A stretch of 64,000 nt of DNA from Mytilisepta virgata (GCA_028015205.1 CM051514.1:30520150-30584149); one strand, 5' to 3'. Positions 1 to 9,847 are shown, counted from the stretch's first letter. Numbers and translations are program-made. The notes: generated from the letters alone by a model not told the origin.

Positions 1-89
1 ACACTTGTCGCCATCCTCACAACAGAAACCAGTTGAATTTTCCTCTTGATTTGCTCCACATGTTGCTTTACAATCGCAGTCATTATCGT
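1..89 (-). CDS. Full 8-Cys exon, copy 1 (cut by window edge)
   Basis: The acceptor CTATAG lies at 90-95 and the exon reads leftward to the window edge. It opens with two bases completing a split codon (phase 1) and encodes DDNDCDCKATC, then GFCC and KCC. The last part of the exon and its donor lie outside the window. Confidence 0.6.
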
Positions 90-257
90 CTATAGAGAAT
101 TTTATGAAAAATTATAAACATATTTAATCAATATGTCAATATAAAAAATTCACAAAATGTAAGTACGATACTTTCATCCCATTTGAGAGTCAAAAAGAGT
201 TAAGCCAAAAAATGACACAAATGACAAAATGACAATAATTATTCAATATATTTATAC

Positions 258-323
258 AGAAACCACTTGCATTTGCCGCATGATGTTCATCACAAGTTGT
301 CTTGCAATCGCAATCATCTTTAT
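258..323 (-). CDS. Half-domain exon, copy 1 (KDDC variant)
   Basis: A 66-bp candidate exon with acceptor CTTTAG and donor GTATAA, phase 1 at both ends. It encodes 21 whole codons, KDDCDCKTTC followed by ...NASGF, which is the first half of the 8-Cys motif. The donor falls inside what would be the fourth Cys codon, so the CC/CC half is absent. The splice sites are predicted by eye. Confidence 0.45.
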
Positions 324-644
324 CTAAAGACATTTGAAAAAAAAAGAATTTTACAGCCTAAGATTGAATAAATTTTCTAGACTATGTAGAGTCAATTTTT
401 CTCTTGATCTCAATGTTTTTAATACCAATTATTTAACTTTATAACCGAGTTCGATACATCGAGGTTCGACTGTATAGGTGCATCGTATGCACTTCACATT
501 GAAGGTCTTGTTAAACTCTAGCGACATACAATATCTGGAATTAAGTATAATAATTTAATCCCATTCGAGAGTCGGAAAGAGTAAAGATGAATGGTGGCAC
601 TATAATTACCCAATTGTTTAATAAAATATTAAGGACAAACTAAC

Positions 645-749
645 CAACACATTTAAGACAACACTTGTCGCCATCCTCACAACAGAAACCAGTTGAATTT
701 TCCTCTTGATTTGCTCCACATGTTGCTTTACAATCGCAGTCATTATCGT
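645..749 (-). CDS. Full 8-Cys exon, copy 2
   Basis: A 105-bp exon with acceptor CTATAG and donor GTTAGT. It is symmetric phase 1-1 (2 nt + 34 codons + 1 nt). Cysteine spacing is C-x1-C-x3-C-x11-CC-x5-CC-x2-C. This is the reference copy for the array. The spacing x3, x11 and the paired CC matches the exon at 4361-4489, which shows they belong to one gene family. It is probably one disulphide-rich module of a secreted host-defence or toxin-like peptide; the exact family is not recognised. Confidence 0.6.
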
Positions 750-918
750 CTATAGAGAATTTTATGAAAAATTATAAACATATTTAATCAATATGTCAAT
801 ATAAAAAATTCACAAAATGTAAGTACGATACTTTCATCCCATTTGAGAGTCAAAAAAGAGTTAAGCCAAACAATGACACAAATGACAAAATGACAATAAT
901 TATTCAATATATTTATAC

Positions 919-984
919 AGAAACCACTTGCATTTGCCGCATGATGTTCATCACAAGTTGTCTTGCAATCGCAATTATCTTTAT
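919..984 (-). CDS. Half-domain exon, copy 2 (KDNC variant)
   Basis: Same size and splice signals as 258-323, with Asn replacing the second Asp before the first Cys. If spliced, the flanking codons join as G|AT (Asp) upstream and T|AC (Tyr) downstream, keeping the frame open into the next full exon. Confidence 0.45.
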
Positions 985-1305
985 CTAAAGACATTTGAAA
1001 AAAAAGAATTTTACAACTTAAGATTGAATAAATTTTCTGGACTATGTAGAGTCAATTTTTCTCTTGATCTCAATGTTTTTAATACCAAATATTTAACTTT
1101 ATAACCGAGTTCGACACACCGAGGTTTTGACTGTACAGGTGCATCGTACGCACTTCACATTGAAGGTCTTGTTAAACTCTAGCGACATACAATATCTGGA
1201 ATTAAGTATAATAATTTAATCCCATTCGAGAGTCGGAAAGAGTCAAGATGAAAGGTGGCACTATAATTACCCAATTGTTTAATAAAATATTAAGGACAAA
1301 CTAAC

Positions 1306-1410
1306 CAACACATTTAAGACAACACTTGTCGCCAACCTCACAACAGAAACCAGTTGAATTTTCCTCTTGATTTGCTCCACATGTTGCTTTACAATCGCAG
1401 TCATTATCGT
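1306..1410 (-). CDS. Full 8-Cys exon, copy 3
   Basis: Identical framework to 645-749 except for one Asp-to-Val change between the CC pairs (GEV instead of GED context, from GCCAACC for GCCATCC). All eight Cys and both splice signals are kept. Confidence 0.58.
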
Positions 1411-1578
1411 CTATAGAGAATTTTATGAAAAATTATAAACATATTTAATCAATATGTCAATATAAAAAATTCACAAAATGTAAGTACGATACTTTCATCC
1501 CATTTGAGAGTCAAAAAGAGTTAAGCCAAAAAATGACACAAATGACAAAATGACAATAATTATTCAATATATTTATAC

Positions 1579-1644
1579 AGAAACCACTTGCATTTGCCGC
1601 ATGATGTTCATCACAAGTTGTCTTGCAATCGCAATCATCTTTAT
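1579..1644 (-). CDS. Half-domain exon, copy 3 (KDDC variant)
   Basis: A 66-bp phase 1-1 candidate exon matching copy 1, with the CTTTAG acceptor and GTATAA donor kept. The A-run just outside the acceptor is longer than in the other copies. Confidence 0.42.
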
Positions 1645-1967
1645 CTAAAGACATTTGAAAAAAAAAAAGAATTTTACAGCCTAAGATTAAATAAATTTTC
1701 TAGACTATGTAGAGTCAATTTTTCTCTTGATCTCAATGTTTTTAATACCAATTATTTAACTTTATAACCGAGTTCGATACATCGAGGTTCGACTGTATAG
1801 GTGCATCGTATGCACTTCACATTGAAGGTCTTGTTAAACTCTAGCGACATACAATATCTGGAATTAAGTATAATAATTTAATCCCATTCGAGAGTCGGAA
1901 AGAGTAAAGATGAATGGTGGCACTATAATTACCCAATTGTTTAATAAAATATTAAGGACAAACTAAC

Positions 1968-2072
1968 CAACACATTTAAGACAACACTTGTCGCCATCCT
2001 CACAACAGAAACCAGTTGAATTTTCCTCTTGATTTGCTCCACATGTTGCTTTACAATCGCAGTCATTATCGT
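1968..2072 (-). CDS. Full 8-Cys exon, copy 4
   Basis: A 105-bp phase 1-1 exon. It sits exactly one higher-order period (1323 bp) from copy 2 and shows no visible substitution from it. Confidence 0.58.
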
Positions 2073-2241
2073 CTATAGAGAATTTTATGAAAAATTATAA
2101 ACATATTTAATCAATATGTCAATATAAAAAATTCACAAAATGTAAGTACGATACTTTCATCCCATTTGAGAGTCAAAAAAGAGTTAAGCCAAACAATGAC
2201 ACAAATGACAAAATGACAATAATTATTCAATATATTTATAC

Positions 2242-2307
2242 AGAAACCACTTGCATTTGCCGCATGATGTTCATCACAAGTTGTCTTGCAATCGCAATTA
2301 TCTTTAT
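2242..2307 (-). CDS. Half-domain exon, copy 4 (KDNC variant)
   Basis: A 66-bp candidate exon identical to copy 2, again one 1323-bp period away. Splice signals are intact. Confidence 0.42.
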
Positions 2308-2628
2308 CTAAAGACATTTGAAAAAAAAGAATTTTACAACTTAAGATTGAATAAATTTTCTGGACTATGTAGAGTCAATTTTTCTCTTGATCTCAATGTT
2401 TTTAATACCAAATATTTAACTTTATAACCGAGTTCGACACACCGAGGTTTTGACTGTATAGGTGCATCGTACGCACTTCACATTGAAGGTCTTGTTAAAC
2501 TCTAGCGACATACAATATCTGGAATTAAGTATAATAATTTAATCCCATTCGAGAGTCGGAAAGAGTCAAGATGAAAGGTGGCACTATAATTACCCAATTG
2601 TTTAATAAAATATTAAGGACAAACTAAC

Positions 2629-2733
2629 CAACACATTTAAGACAACACTTGTCGCCATCCTCACAACAGAAACCAGTTGAATTTTCCTCTTGATTTGCTC
2701 CACATGTTGCTTTACAATCGCAGTCATTATCGT
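2629..2733 (-). CDS. Full 8-Cys exon, copy 5
   Basis: A 105-bp phase 1-1 exon with all eight cysteines, acceptor CTATAG and donor GTTAGT intact. Confidence 0.58.
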
Positions 2734-2901
2734 CTATAGAGAATTTTATGAAAAATTATAAACATATTTAATCAATATGTCAATATAAAAAATTCACAAA
2801 ATGTAAGTACGATACTTTCATCCCATTTGAGAGTCAAAAAGAGTTAAGCCAAAAAATGACACAAATGACAAAATGACAATAATTATTCAATATATTTATA
2901 C

Positions 2902-2967
2902 AGAAACCACTTGCATTTGCCGCATGATGTTCATCACAAGTTGTCTTGCAATCGCAATTATCTTTAT
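2902..2967 (-). CDS. Half-domain exon, copy 5 (KDNC variant)
   Basis: A 66-bp candidate exon, the most 5' of the half-domain copies in transcription order. Splice signals are intact. Confidence 0.42.
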
Positions 2968-3289
2968 CTAAAGACATTTGAAAAAAAAAGAATTTTACAG
3001 CCTAAGATTGAATAAATTTTCTGGACTATGTAGAGTCAATTTTTCTCTTGATCTCAATGTTTTTAATACCAAATATTTAACTTTATAACCGAGTTCGACA
3101 CACCGAGATTTTGACTGTATAGGTGCATCGTATGCACTTCACATTGAAGGTCTTGTTAAACTCTAGCGACATACAATATCTGGAATTAAGTATAATAATT
3201 TAATCCCATTCGAGAGTCGGAAAGAGTCAAGATGAAAGGTGGCACTATAATTACCCAATTGTTTAATAAAATATTAAGGACAAACTAAC

Positions 3290-3391
3290 CAACACATTTA
3301 AGACAACACTTGTCGCCATCCTCACAACAGAAACCAGTTGAATTTTCCTCTTGATTTGCTCCACATGTTGCTTTACAATCGCAGTCATTAT
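3290..3391 (-). pseudogene. 8-Cys exon copy 6, acceptor lost at array edge
   Basis: It matches the full exon as far as the first Asp/Asn residues, then at ~3391 the sequence switches to unrelated DNA before the CTATAG acceptor. The array boundary therefore cut this copy. It keeps all Cys codons and the donor but no longer has the usual acceptor, so it is probably skipped. Confidence 0.5.
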
Positions 3392-4360
3392 TGCATTTTC
3401 ATTTTTTGGACAAGTATAATTGTGTGAAATGACTGTCGTCATAGAAATCCAAAATGGTCGCGATGCAAATTAGCAATGTACCCGCAATTTGGCCACTTGT
3501 TTAGTTGTTGAGTCCATTCTACTGAAAGTATTCCTTAGGACATATATTTTAAGTGAGTTTACTTATACTAATTCGCAACAAAATGCATTTTTTCGCATGA
3601 TTGTCTGTAAAGCAGATTACCAGGAACGAATTTTGGATTCATGAAGATCTAGATTGAGATTCAGTAAATGGATCAACAAGAAGTTGTAAAGGACATTCAG
3701 ATCTTTACAGTCTACAATAATACAGTGCATCAAATGTAAACAAGTTCAAGAGTAGCCCGCACTGTACGTAACTTCCGGTCAATCGGGGTCACTCGGCGAG
3801 GAAACGCTGTTTCCGGAAATAGCGCTGATTGGATTTCCCACAGGTAAAAATAATCCAACTTCACTCGCTATTTTCTCCGTTATTACTTGACCAAATTTCA
3901 TCGGGTTTTTTTGGGTTTTTGTACGTTTATTTAGTACTATAAAATGAAAATAACTTGCTATAAGCATTTTAGTTACTCTTTAAGTTAGAGTACTGAACTG
4001 TACCATTTATTGCGTAGTAGCATTTACGTTTTTTGAGATCGAATTGTGCGGTTTCAATCTTCTTTTCGCAAAACCATTTTGATGTGTGTGGACAGAAATA
4101 AATTAATACCTTCATTGTCACTTAGAATTATTGGATTTAACTATTCCAGATAGTCAAATTATCAAATTTGATAACTAGATAAATCTAATAAAACACCTGT
4201 GACATTGTATGAATCTATATATAAAGTGCGTACCTTTAGTACAAATGTATAAGAATTTTAATTTTTATTTTAAAATCGTGTTTAAAGATAATTTAACCAT
4301 GCAATTAGTATAAAAATATTTTGAGGTTAACCTGTGTATGCGCCTGTTATTAAATCTTAC
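3392..4360. other. Intron, no coding signal seen
   Basis: This lies between the array and the 4.36-kb exon. A segment around 3770-3930 (CGGGGTCACTCGG, then GTTTCCGGAAATAGC) has a base composition unlike its surroundings and may be a repeat fragment. I see no supported exon. Confidence 0.5.
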
Positions 4361-4489
4361 CCATGCACATTGTTGTGCAACATTTTTTATGATGACAACA
4401 CCGGTATCCAACGGCTTCAGATTCTCCTACTTTACACATGGTTCGACAGTATCCATTTATCTCGGAGCACTTACTAATACTTACAGTTC
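4361..4489 (-). CDS. 8-Cys peptide exon (secreted Cys-rich peptide)
   Basis: A 129-bp exon with acceptor TATCTACAG and donor GTAAGA, phase 1 at both ends (2 nt + 42 codons + 1 nt). Cysteine order is C-x6-C-x3-C-x11-CC-x4-CC-x3-C, matching the array exons in the x3, x11 and paired-CC spacing. Lys and His between the CC pairs make this module basic, whereas the array modules are acidic. It sits between the signal-peptide exon at 9759-9816 and the array, all on the minus strand and all phase 1. I read it as the first mature module of a secreted disulphide-rich peptide such as an antimicrobial or toxin-like peptide. It does not fit the mytilin, myticin or defensin patterns I remember, so no name is given. 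Confidence 0.7.
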
Positions 4490-4820
4490 CTGTAGATAAA
4501 ATTCCTTATTGAATAAATACATTGTATTAAAATTCTTTTTTTGGCCAAAAACTAAGTAGTAATAACTAAAACGGATTTAGTATTATGTAAAGTTTTAACC
4601 AAGGAATTATTAATTTGATTTTGTTCTGATATATGTGTAGAATAATATTTTTCCGCGTTTCGCGTAGTGTAGTCGGAAAAATATTGTATCGACGGTTACA
4701 GGTCGTATGAATAAATAATAAGGTCATATGTAATGATCATGACCAATTGTATGATAGATTTTGGGGGTAGCTGGGTATCGCGTCACTTTCTGGCTGACGT
4801 GCGACTTGTGAACACTAAAT

Positions 4821-5217
4821 ATGGACGCCGAAATAAGAAACGAAATACAAAAATGAAGTACAAAGAGCTATAAAGAATTCACAGACGACTTTACTCAATA
4901 GTTTGACCACTCTGTTAGATAATCGTTTGGAAGGGTTTAACAAGAATTTTCAGTCTACCCAAAAAGCTTTAGCTGAATCACAGATAGCAAGAGAATGTCC
5001 AGAAGCGTCGAGTCTAACTCGAGTATCTGAAAAGATAAGTACTTCCATCATAAATAAATTCAAGACACAAAATCAATATGTTTTGAGACAACCCCCTAAC
5101 ACAGAATTGTACACCATAAACAATAAAATCGAAAATCAAAACAATAATATTGACATGAGTTCAAACGTGAGTAATGTTTTCACAGTAGGAAGATTAAAAG
5201 ATGACACAGGCAAATAG
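4821..5217 (+). pseudogene. DIRS-type ORF1 (gag-like) remnant
   Basis: A start at 4821 (MDAEIRNEIQK) soon hits a stop; after a frame change the reading continues at 4903-5217 as a 104-residue polar stretch containing NRLEGFNKNF and SQKALAESQ. Its position directly upstream of the RT fragment and its composition fit a gag-like ORF1. No catalytic motif is expected. It is broken by at least one stop and one frameshift. Confidence 0.5.
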
Positions 5218-5235
5218 TTATCAATTAACACAAAT

Positions 5236-5745
5236 AAGTACATCCTGGACGTTATACAAAATGAGTATAAAATTCCGTTTATGAAAATACCAAATCAGGT
5301 CGAATTCGATAAGTCGGCGAAAGATAACGTTCAATTTGTTTCTACAGAAATACAAAGCTTACTACAGAAAAAATGTATAGTGAAGTAAAATATATCCCCC
5401 ATTAACCGTTGCACAGAATGCACAAAAACTGAGACTTGTACTTGATGCGAGACACATCTATCCACACCTTTTCAAATTTCTATACAAATATGAAGACGCT
5501 AGCATAGCTAGCAAGGCGATTTTTGTTTCAATTACGATTTGAAGAGTGCTTACCATCACGTTAGCATTTGTTTTTCAGACAGAACATATGTTGGTTTTGG
5601 GTAGGAAAATAAGTTTTACGTTTTCAATGTTTTACCTTTTGGTTTGTCAACAAGCGGTTTTATATTTTCAAAAGTCATGACATATGCAACTATTTCGGCC
5701 ATAATTAAGTTAGGTAACCCTGTTTAGACGTATTAACTGGTTACC
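5236..5745 (+). pseudogene. DIRS-type reverse transcriptase remnant
   Basis: Conceptual reading in shifting frames gives YKIPFM, then VAQNAQKLRLVLDARH, then YHHVSICF, then FNVLPFGLSTSGF with FSKVM. These are the N-terminal landmarks of DIRS/Ngaro RT. Stops and frameshifts occur at ~5387, ~5540 and after 5725. The YxDD catalytic segment is not present, so the domain is truncated. Confidence 0.65.
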
Positions 5746-6780
5746 CAATTATTGTGTACTGGTCCCGTTCATGCCAGGCATTTATCATACTTCGATAACT
5801 CTGTATTGATTATAGGACGTACTCTTCGTCTTCACTTTTAAAACTTTTCATTTGAAATATGTAGTAACATTTCACATTAATTATAATTCCAATATATAAA
5901 ATTTTGACAAAAAGTAATATGAAATTTATCACCAATTTATACAAACTGGCAAAAGTACATAATAACACGTGATAAAGGGTTAGGGTGCAAGATTTTTTTT
6001 TCATTTTTTTAAGCCACAAAATAAGCGATTTTTTTTTTTTTTTTTTTTTTTTGTAAATTTATTTGAGTTTTATCTGAAGTAAATTTACATGTAAAGAAAT
6101 GTGTTCTCCGCAAGTAACATGCTGTGTGTTTCAGGTAATTATAACTAATTAACGATTTGACATGTATATACCTTGACTGTCCGGATGTTTACTGTTCCAA
6201 CCCTTAATTAAGGTACACAGGTATATTGTATGCATACACGTAAACCGTTTTCTGACCCAAAAAAACAGCGTGATTTCATTTTTAACGCTACATTTTTTAC
6301 AATTTATGCAGCATTTTAATAAAGGGGTGTGTAAAAGGGGGGGGGGGGCAATAAAGAATGCAGAGATGAAATATAATTTCACATAATTTCAAATGTCAGA
6401 TAAGTATTATTAAGAAATCATCGAAATTATTTTTTGAAAATGAGTCCTTATGCAAAAATCACGTATGTTATATGTATTTATTAGGCGTTAAACACGAAAA
6501 AATCAAATGAAATTGGAAGCAAAAATGTTCTGGACTGATTAAAAGTACATATAAAAAACGATCAAATGAAAGGTTGGATGGTGTCAAAAACACGATAACA
6601 AATAAGTTATGAGCATTTAATAAAGTCCCATTGATTTGTATTGATAAATCGACATCTCCCCCTTGTATGGATGGAGAAGAATATGGAAAATATCCAAAAC
6701 TGGCGGGGAAAGTTATCTCCCGTTGCACTGAAGTTTTGAGGAAAATTATCTAACTTGTATTGATGGAGGAGAATTATCTC
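5746..6780. other. Foreign DNA inside the DIRS element; poly-T and G runs
   Basis: This stretch separates the RT and RNase H remnants. It holds a 24-base poly-T at 6029-6052 and a run of nine or more G at ~6340. No gene is supported; the ORFs at 5810-6728 are short, low complexity and match nothing I know. Confidence 0.45.
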
Positions 6781-7065
6781 CCTTTGAACTTCCGTTTCCG
6801 TCTACACATTCGCAGACGACGTAGCCGGGTCCTGGCACGTGACTGACGTCACAAATATTGGGAAAACACACTACTTCTGGTTGCGCATGTGCAAAAACCA
6901 CTTCCGGGTACTTCAGGTCACGCATGCGCGGTCGGCACATCCGGGTCTGGCACGTGACTGACGTCTCTTCCGTAAACAAATGGCGGCAAAACACATCACT
7001 TCCTGTTCCGCAAAGCACTTCATGTGGCGTCATTTCCGGTTGGCGTCACTTCCGGTGGGTCATCC
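6780..7065. promoter_or_regulatory. Promoter-like cluster of CRE, E-box, ETS, NRF1 and YY1-like motifs
   Basis: The CACGTGACTGACGTC block appears twice (~6836 and ~6950), combining an E-box (CACGTG) with a CRE (TGACGTCA in the first copy). ACTTCCGG ETS-type sites recur at ~6900, 7033 and 7048, a GCATGCGC NRF1-like core lies at ~6922, and AAATGGCGGC (YY1-like) at ~6977. It is much more GC-rich than its surroundings. No transcript start can be confirmed. Confidence 0.35.
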
Positions 7066-7107
7066 TCATGATCCTCAACAAATACTAATTTGCCTATCCC
7101 CATATAC

Positions 7108-7275
7108 TACTTATGTCTTGTGACTGGATTCCTAGGGACGAAAATGATAAAGCAGCCGCACTCAGTAGACGATCAGATTGTGATGATAGGGGTATAGAAT
7201 CCTGGGTATTTGATTATGGGGTGCTTTTACATATGACAGATTTGCATGTGATTAAAACACAAAATGTGCAAAATT
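7108..7275 (+). pseudogene. RNase H C-terminal tail of the DIRS element (5' part)
   Basis: It encodes CDWIPRDENDKAAALSRRSD, corresponding to the WIPR-x-x-N-x-x-A-D-x-LS motif at the end of DIRS/Ngaro RNase H, followed by a Trp-containing stretch. The SINE at 7288-7548 interrupts it. Reading resumes after the SINE with NYNWSGENNWLVPPP. Confidence 0.7.
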
Positions 7276-7560
7276 CAATTCTAAATCGGGGGCTTCGGTG
7301 GCCGAGTGCTCTAGGTAGTTTGTCATGACTACTAATGATCACTAGCCTGTCAACGCTGAGGTTGTGAGTTCGAATCTCACCTGTGTCGGGGTGTGTTCGA
7401 CTCGGATCTTTATTGACAAGGATTGCCAATTTTCCTACCGAAGGTCGGTGGTTCTCTCCGGGTATTCCGGCTTCCTCCACCAATAAAAACTGGCCGCCGC
7501 GAAATAGCGAAATGTGCTGAAAACGGCGTAACACCCCAACCAAACAAACAATTCTAAATC
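7276..7560. repeat. 12-bp target-site duplication flanking the SINE
   Basis: CAATTCTAAATC occurs at 7276-7287 and again at 7549-7560, exactly bracketing the SINE body. This defines both SINE ends. Confidence 0.9.
7288..7548 (+). mobile_element. tRNA-derived SINE (V-SINE/RUDI-like)
   Basis: A 261-bp insertion. The head is tRNA-like: GGTGGCCGAGTGCTCTAGG (A-box region, Leu/Ser type with a long variable arm) and GTTCGAATCTCAC (B box, 7370-7382), so it carries an internal Pol III promoter. The body contains CTCTCCGGGTATTCCGGCTT, a central segment I associate with molluscan V-SINE/RUDI-type elements, and it ends in an A/C-rich (CCAAACAAACA) tail. A perfect 12-bp target duplication shows LINE-mediated insertion. 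It is not a functional tRNA gene because the sequence runs well beyond a tRNA 3' end. Confidence 0.82.
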
Positions 7561-7857
7561 CTACTGTAAAGGTACTCCAGACATAGATGTGGTTAATTAT
7601 AATTGGTCAGGAGAAAACAATTGGTTAGTGCCCCCACCTACACTAATTTCTCAAAAATTATCAACAAATTAAAACTGGAACATGCCGCAGGTTTTTTAAC
7701 TGTAACAGAGTGGAAATCAGTACCTTACTGGTGTTTGTTAACACATAATTCGAAATTTGTTGAGTTTGTGAAAGACCACAGATATTTGAGTGGTTATAAT
7801 ATTGTGAAGAGTGGTAGAGGTCAAAACGGTATTTTGGGAAAAGATCGTAAAGATTGA
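7561..7857 (+). pseudogene. RNase H to recombinase linker of the DIRS element (3' part)
   Basis: It continues the ORF broken by the SINE: GTPDIDVVNYNWSGENNWLV, then, past a stop, HAAGFLTVTEWKSVPYW and a polar tail. The NW-GENNW-PP landmark is typical of the segment between RNase H and the recombinase in this retroelement class. It carries a stop near 7669. Confidence 0.55.
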
Positions 7858-7904
7858 AATTTGTTGCATAAAACGTCAAATTCTGATAATATTATTTGTA
7901 TTAT

Positions 7905-8907
7905 AGCAGGTTTAAAGAACATGTTCAAGCGGCAGTTTTGGAGAGTGGAATTTCAACATGCAGTCCATTATACAAACTTTTTCCTAGAATGTGCAAACTG
8001 TTAGTGGAAAGCATAAGTGACTATACTACGAAATCATATTTTTAAGCTTTCAGACGCTGGGAACAATATATCACAAACCTTGGTTTTAAGGCTTTAATTG
8101 CTCAACCAATTCATGTAGCCCTTTATTTCATTCATTTACTAGATGCAGGTTCTAATTTTCATCCCATTAACAATGCTAAATATGCTATTAAATGGGCACA
8201 TGAGATAAATGGATTGCTTGACCCAATAGAAAACTCTTTTGTTTCGTCAATGCATGAAGCTGCTAAACGCACAGCTAACAAGCCAGTTATTAAGAAAGAT
8301 ATAGTTAGCACTGAAGCGTTGAAAAAACTTTGAGATTTATTCTGATTCAGTTGTTATAAGGGAACTGACTATGATTTTATTAGGGTTTTCAGGATTTCTG
8401 AGGTATGACGAGATAAGCTCTTTAAAATTTAGTGATGTTAAAGTTACAGATAATTTTCTGGTTTTGAATATTAGCAGAGGTAAAACTGACCAATATAGAC
8501 AGGGAAATGAAGTGTTGATATCTAAAGTTTCTTCAGTGGCTTGTCCTTTCGATATGTATTTGAAATATATTCAACTAGCAGTTTTTGACAATGATTCTGA
8601 TTATTATTTGTTTAGACCTATTTTCAGATCAGGCAATATTTGCAAATTGGTTTACAAAAATAAAAACCTAAGTTACACGACAGCTAGAGAGAATATTATC
8701 TCAAGACTTAAATTAGTGTCGGACAATATTAATTTCGGTTTACATTCACTTCGTTCGGGAGGGACCACGGCAGCAGCTAATCATGGTGATAATGATAACA
8801 GGTGTTTGAAAAGACACGGGAGATGGAAAACCGAGACTAGCAAAGATGAGTATATTGTTAATTCTTTGGAGAAGAGATTGAAAATCTCACAGAATCTTTG
8901 TTTGTAA
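7905..8907 (+). pseudogene. Tyrosine recombinase of the DIRS element
   Basis: The N-terminal core-binding part (about 7980-8335) reads SDYTTKSY, FRRWEQY, HVALYFIHLLD and WAHEINGLLDP, with in-frame stops near 8044 and 8333. The catalytic part is open at 8371-8907 (178 aa). It keeps the recombinase residues in order: Arg11 (GFLRY), His125-x-x-Arg128 (LHSLRSGG), His149/Trp152 (RHGRW) and Tyr161 (DEYI). The chemistry would be strand cutting through the Tyr and circular-cDNA integration. The catalytic core looks intact, but stops upstream make the copy non-functional. Confidence 0.8.
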
Positions 8908-8992
8908 TGTCTCGTTTTTCCCGATCCTCCGTTCTTTGTGTTGCCTACCGTTGCCTACCGAGCACGGCGGCTTTTCAGCAAAATGTGTTTGC

Positions 8993-9024
<32 letters not shown>

Positions 9025-9025
9025 T

Positions 9026-9758
9026 TATACATGGCACGAGTCAATACTACTAGAGAATATGATATTGGGATTTAAACCCTGGACTCCAAATCTATAAACA
9101 TGTTCACAAAAAGCTTATTAATTAATTAAGGGGCATTGTTAAAACTAAAAAAAGATATTTGAAAAGAAAATAATACATATTATGTTTTGTGATGAAAATA
9201 AATTTATAAGCCACAACACTCTTAATATTGGGGAGTTTTAAAGAATCGGATTTTTTTCTAATTGAGTGTGCAATGACGTTCAAAGACCCAAGGTTATTCT
9301 ACAAAAGACCGTTTAAAGGAATCTGGCACATAATTTGAGTGAGATAGATATTTAATACGTTTTCAGAATTACAATAAAAAAAATCTTTTTAAACTATTTC
9401 ATGTGATGAAATTCTTAAATTTTTCAGGTAAGAGCAGCAGAAAAATGCTAGTCTTTTTTTAGATCATTCATCACTAGTATCCTTAGTTTTAATTTTTTAG
9501 TACTGACCAAAGCCCTGTAGTAAAATGATCATCATTTGAAGTAAATATTAAGAAAATAAATAAATAAATTAATTAATAATTAATAAAAATAATTATATGA
9601 AGAAAATATTAATGCTTTTTATTTACCTGATCCTGACTATTATTTTTGTTAAACATTTTTATTTATGTTTCAAAAGTTAATCCTCAAAAAGGTGTCTTTT
9701 TAAAAAATGAAAGCATTCTTATAACAAACATGACAAATATATAACTAAATAAATTTAC
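9026..9758. other. AT-rich intron sequence, nothing recognised
   Basis: Between the DIRS remnant and the signal-peptide exon. Low-complexity A/T runs at 9550-9600; no supported exon or repeat boundary. Confidence 0.5.
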
Positions 9759-9816
9759 CTCCGAAAGCAAATGGAAAGATAGCAACGACTAGTAATACCA
9801 CTTCTTTCACGGCCAT
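9759..9816 (-). CDS. Signal-peptide exon of the Cys-rich peptide gene
   Basis: ATG at 9816 reads MAVKEVVLLVVAIFPFAFG and stops in phase 1 at donor GTAAAT (9758-9753). The 19 residues form a textbook signal peptide: a short charged N-terminus, a run of V/L/I/A/F, and small residues (AFG) before the cut. The split Gly codon (G + GA) joins exactly to the acceptor at 4489. The ATG context (CACCATGG) is strong. The ~5.3-kb first intron is inflated by the DIRS element. The assignment to the 4.36-kb exon rests on strand, phase and protein type. Confidence 0.72.
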
Positions 9817-9847
9817 GGTGAAAATGATGACTGGTGCGATTTAATCA

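Larger units (their letters stand above)
1..3391 (-). repeat. Tandem array of ~661-bp units carrying Cys-rich exons
   Basis: The same block recurs with starts near 1, 661, 1322, 1984, 2645 and 3306. Each unit holds, on the minus strand, one full 8-cysteine exon and one shorter exon with the first half of the same motif. Alternate units are more alike (those containing 788-994 and 2111-2317 encode identical read-through peptides), so there is a ~1.32-kb higher-order dimer. The array stops inside a full exon at about 3391, where the sequence departs before the splice acceptor. It extends beyond the left window edge. Confidence 0.9.
4640..9025 (+). mobile_element. Decayed DIRS/Ngaro-type tyrosine-recombinase retroelement
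   Basis: In order on the plus strand there are a gag-like fragment, a reverse-transcriptase fragment, an RNase H tail and a tyrosine recombinase, which is the DIRS-order layout. The left side starts near a 12-bp inverted repeat (AATATTTTTCCG / CGGAAAAATATT, 4648-4689) and the right side ends near a poly-T run at 8994-9023; both ends are approximate. The middle of RT is missing and replaced by unrelated DNA (~5746-7090). The element lies in the large first intron of the minus-strand Cys-rich gene, in the opposite orientation. Confidence 0.7.

Noticed and set aside
788..994. The 68-aa ORFs at 788 and 2111 as real proteins
   Set aside because: They read through the half-domain exon into its intron; the splice signals explain them better.
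1..3391. CRISPR-like or simple satellite array
   Set aside because: The unit is ~661 bp with spliced exon signals and alternating modules, in a eukaryotic genome; it is a tandem gene-segment array.
7288..7400. A nuclear tRNA gene (A and B boxes, Leu/Ser type)
   Set aside because: The sequence continues as a 261-bp unit with a SINE body, A-rich tail and 12-bp target duplication, so it is a SINE head.
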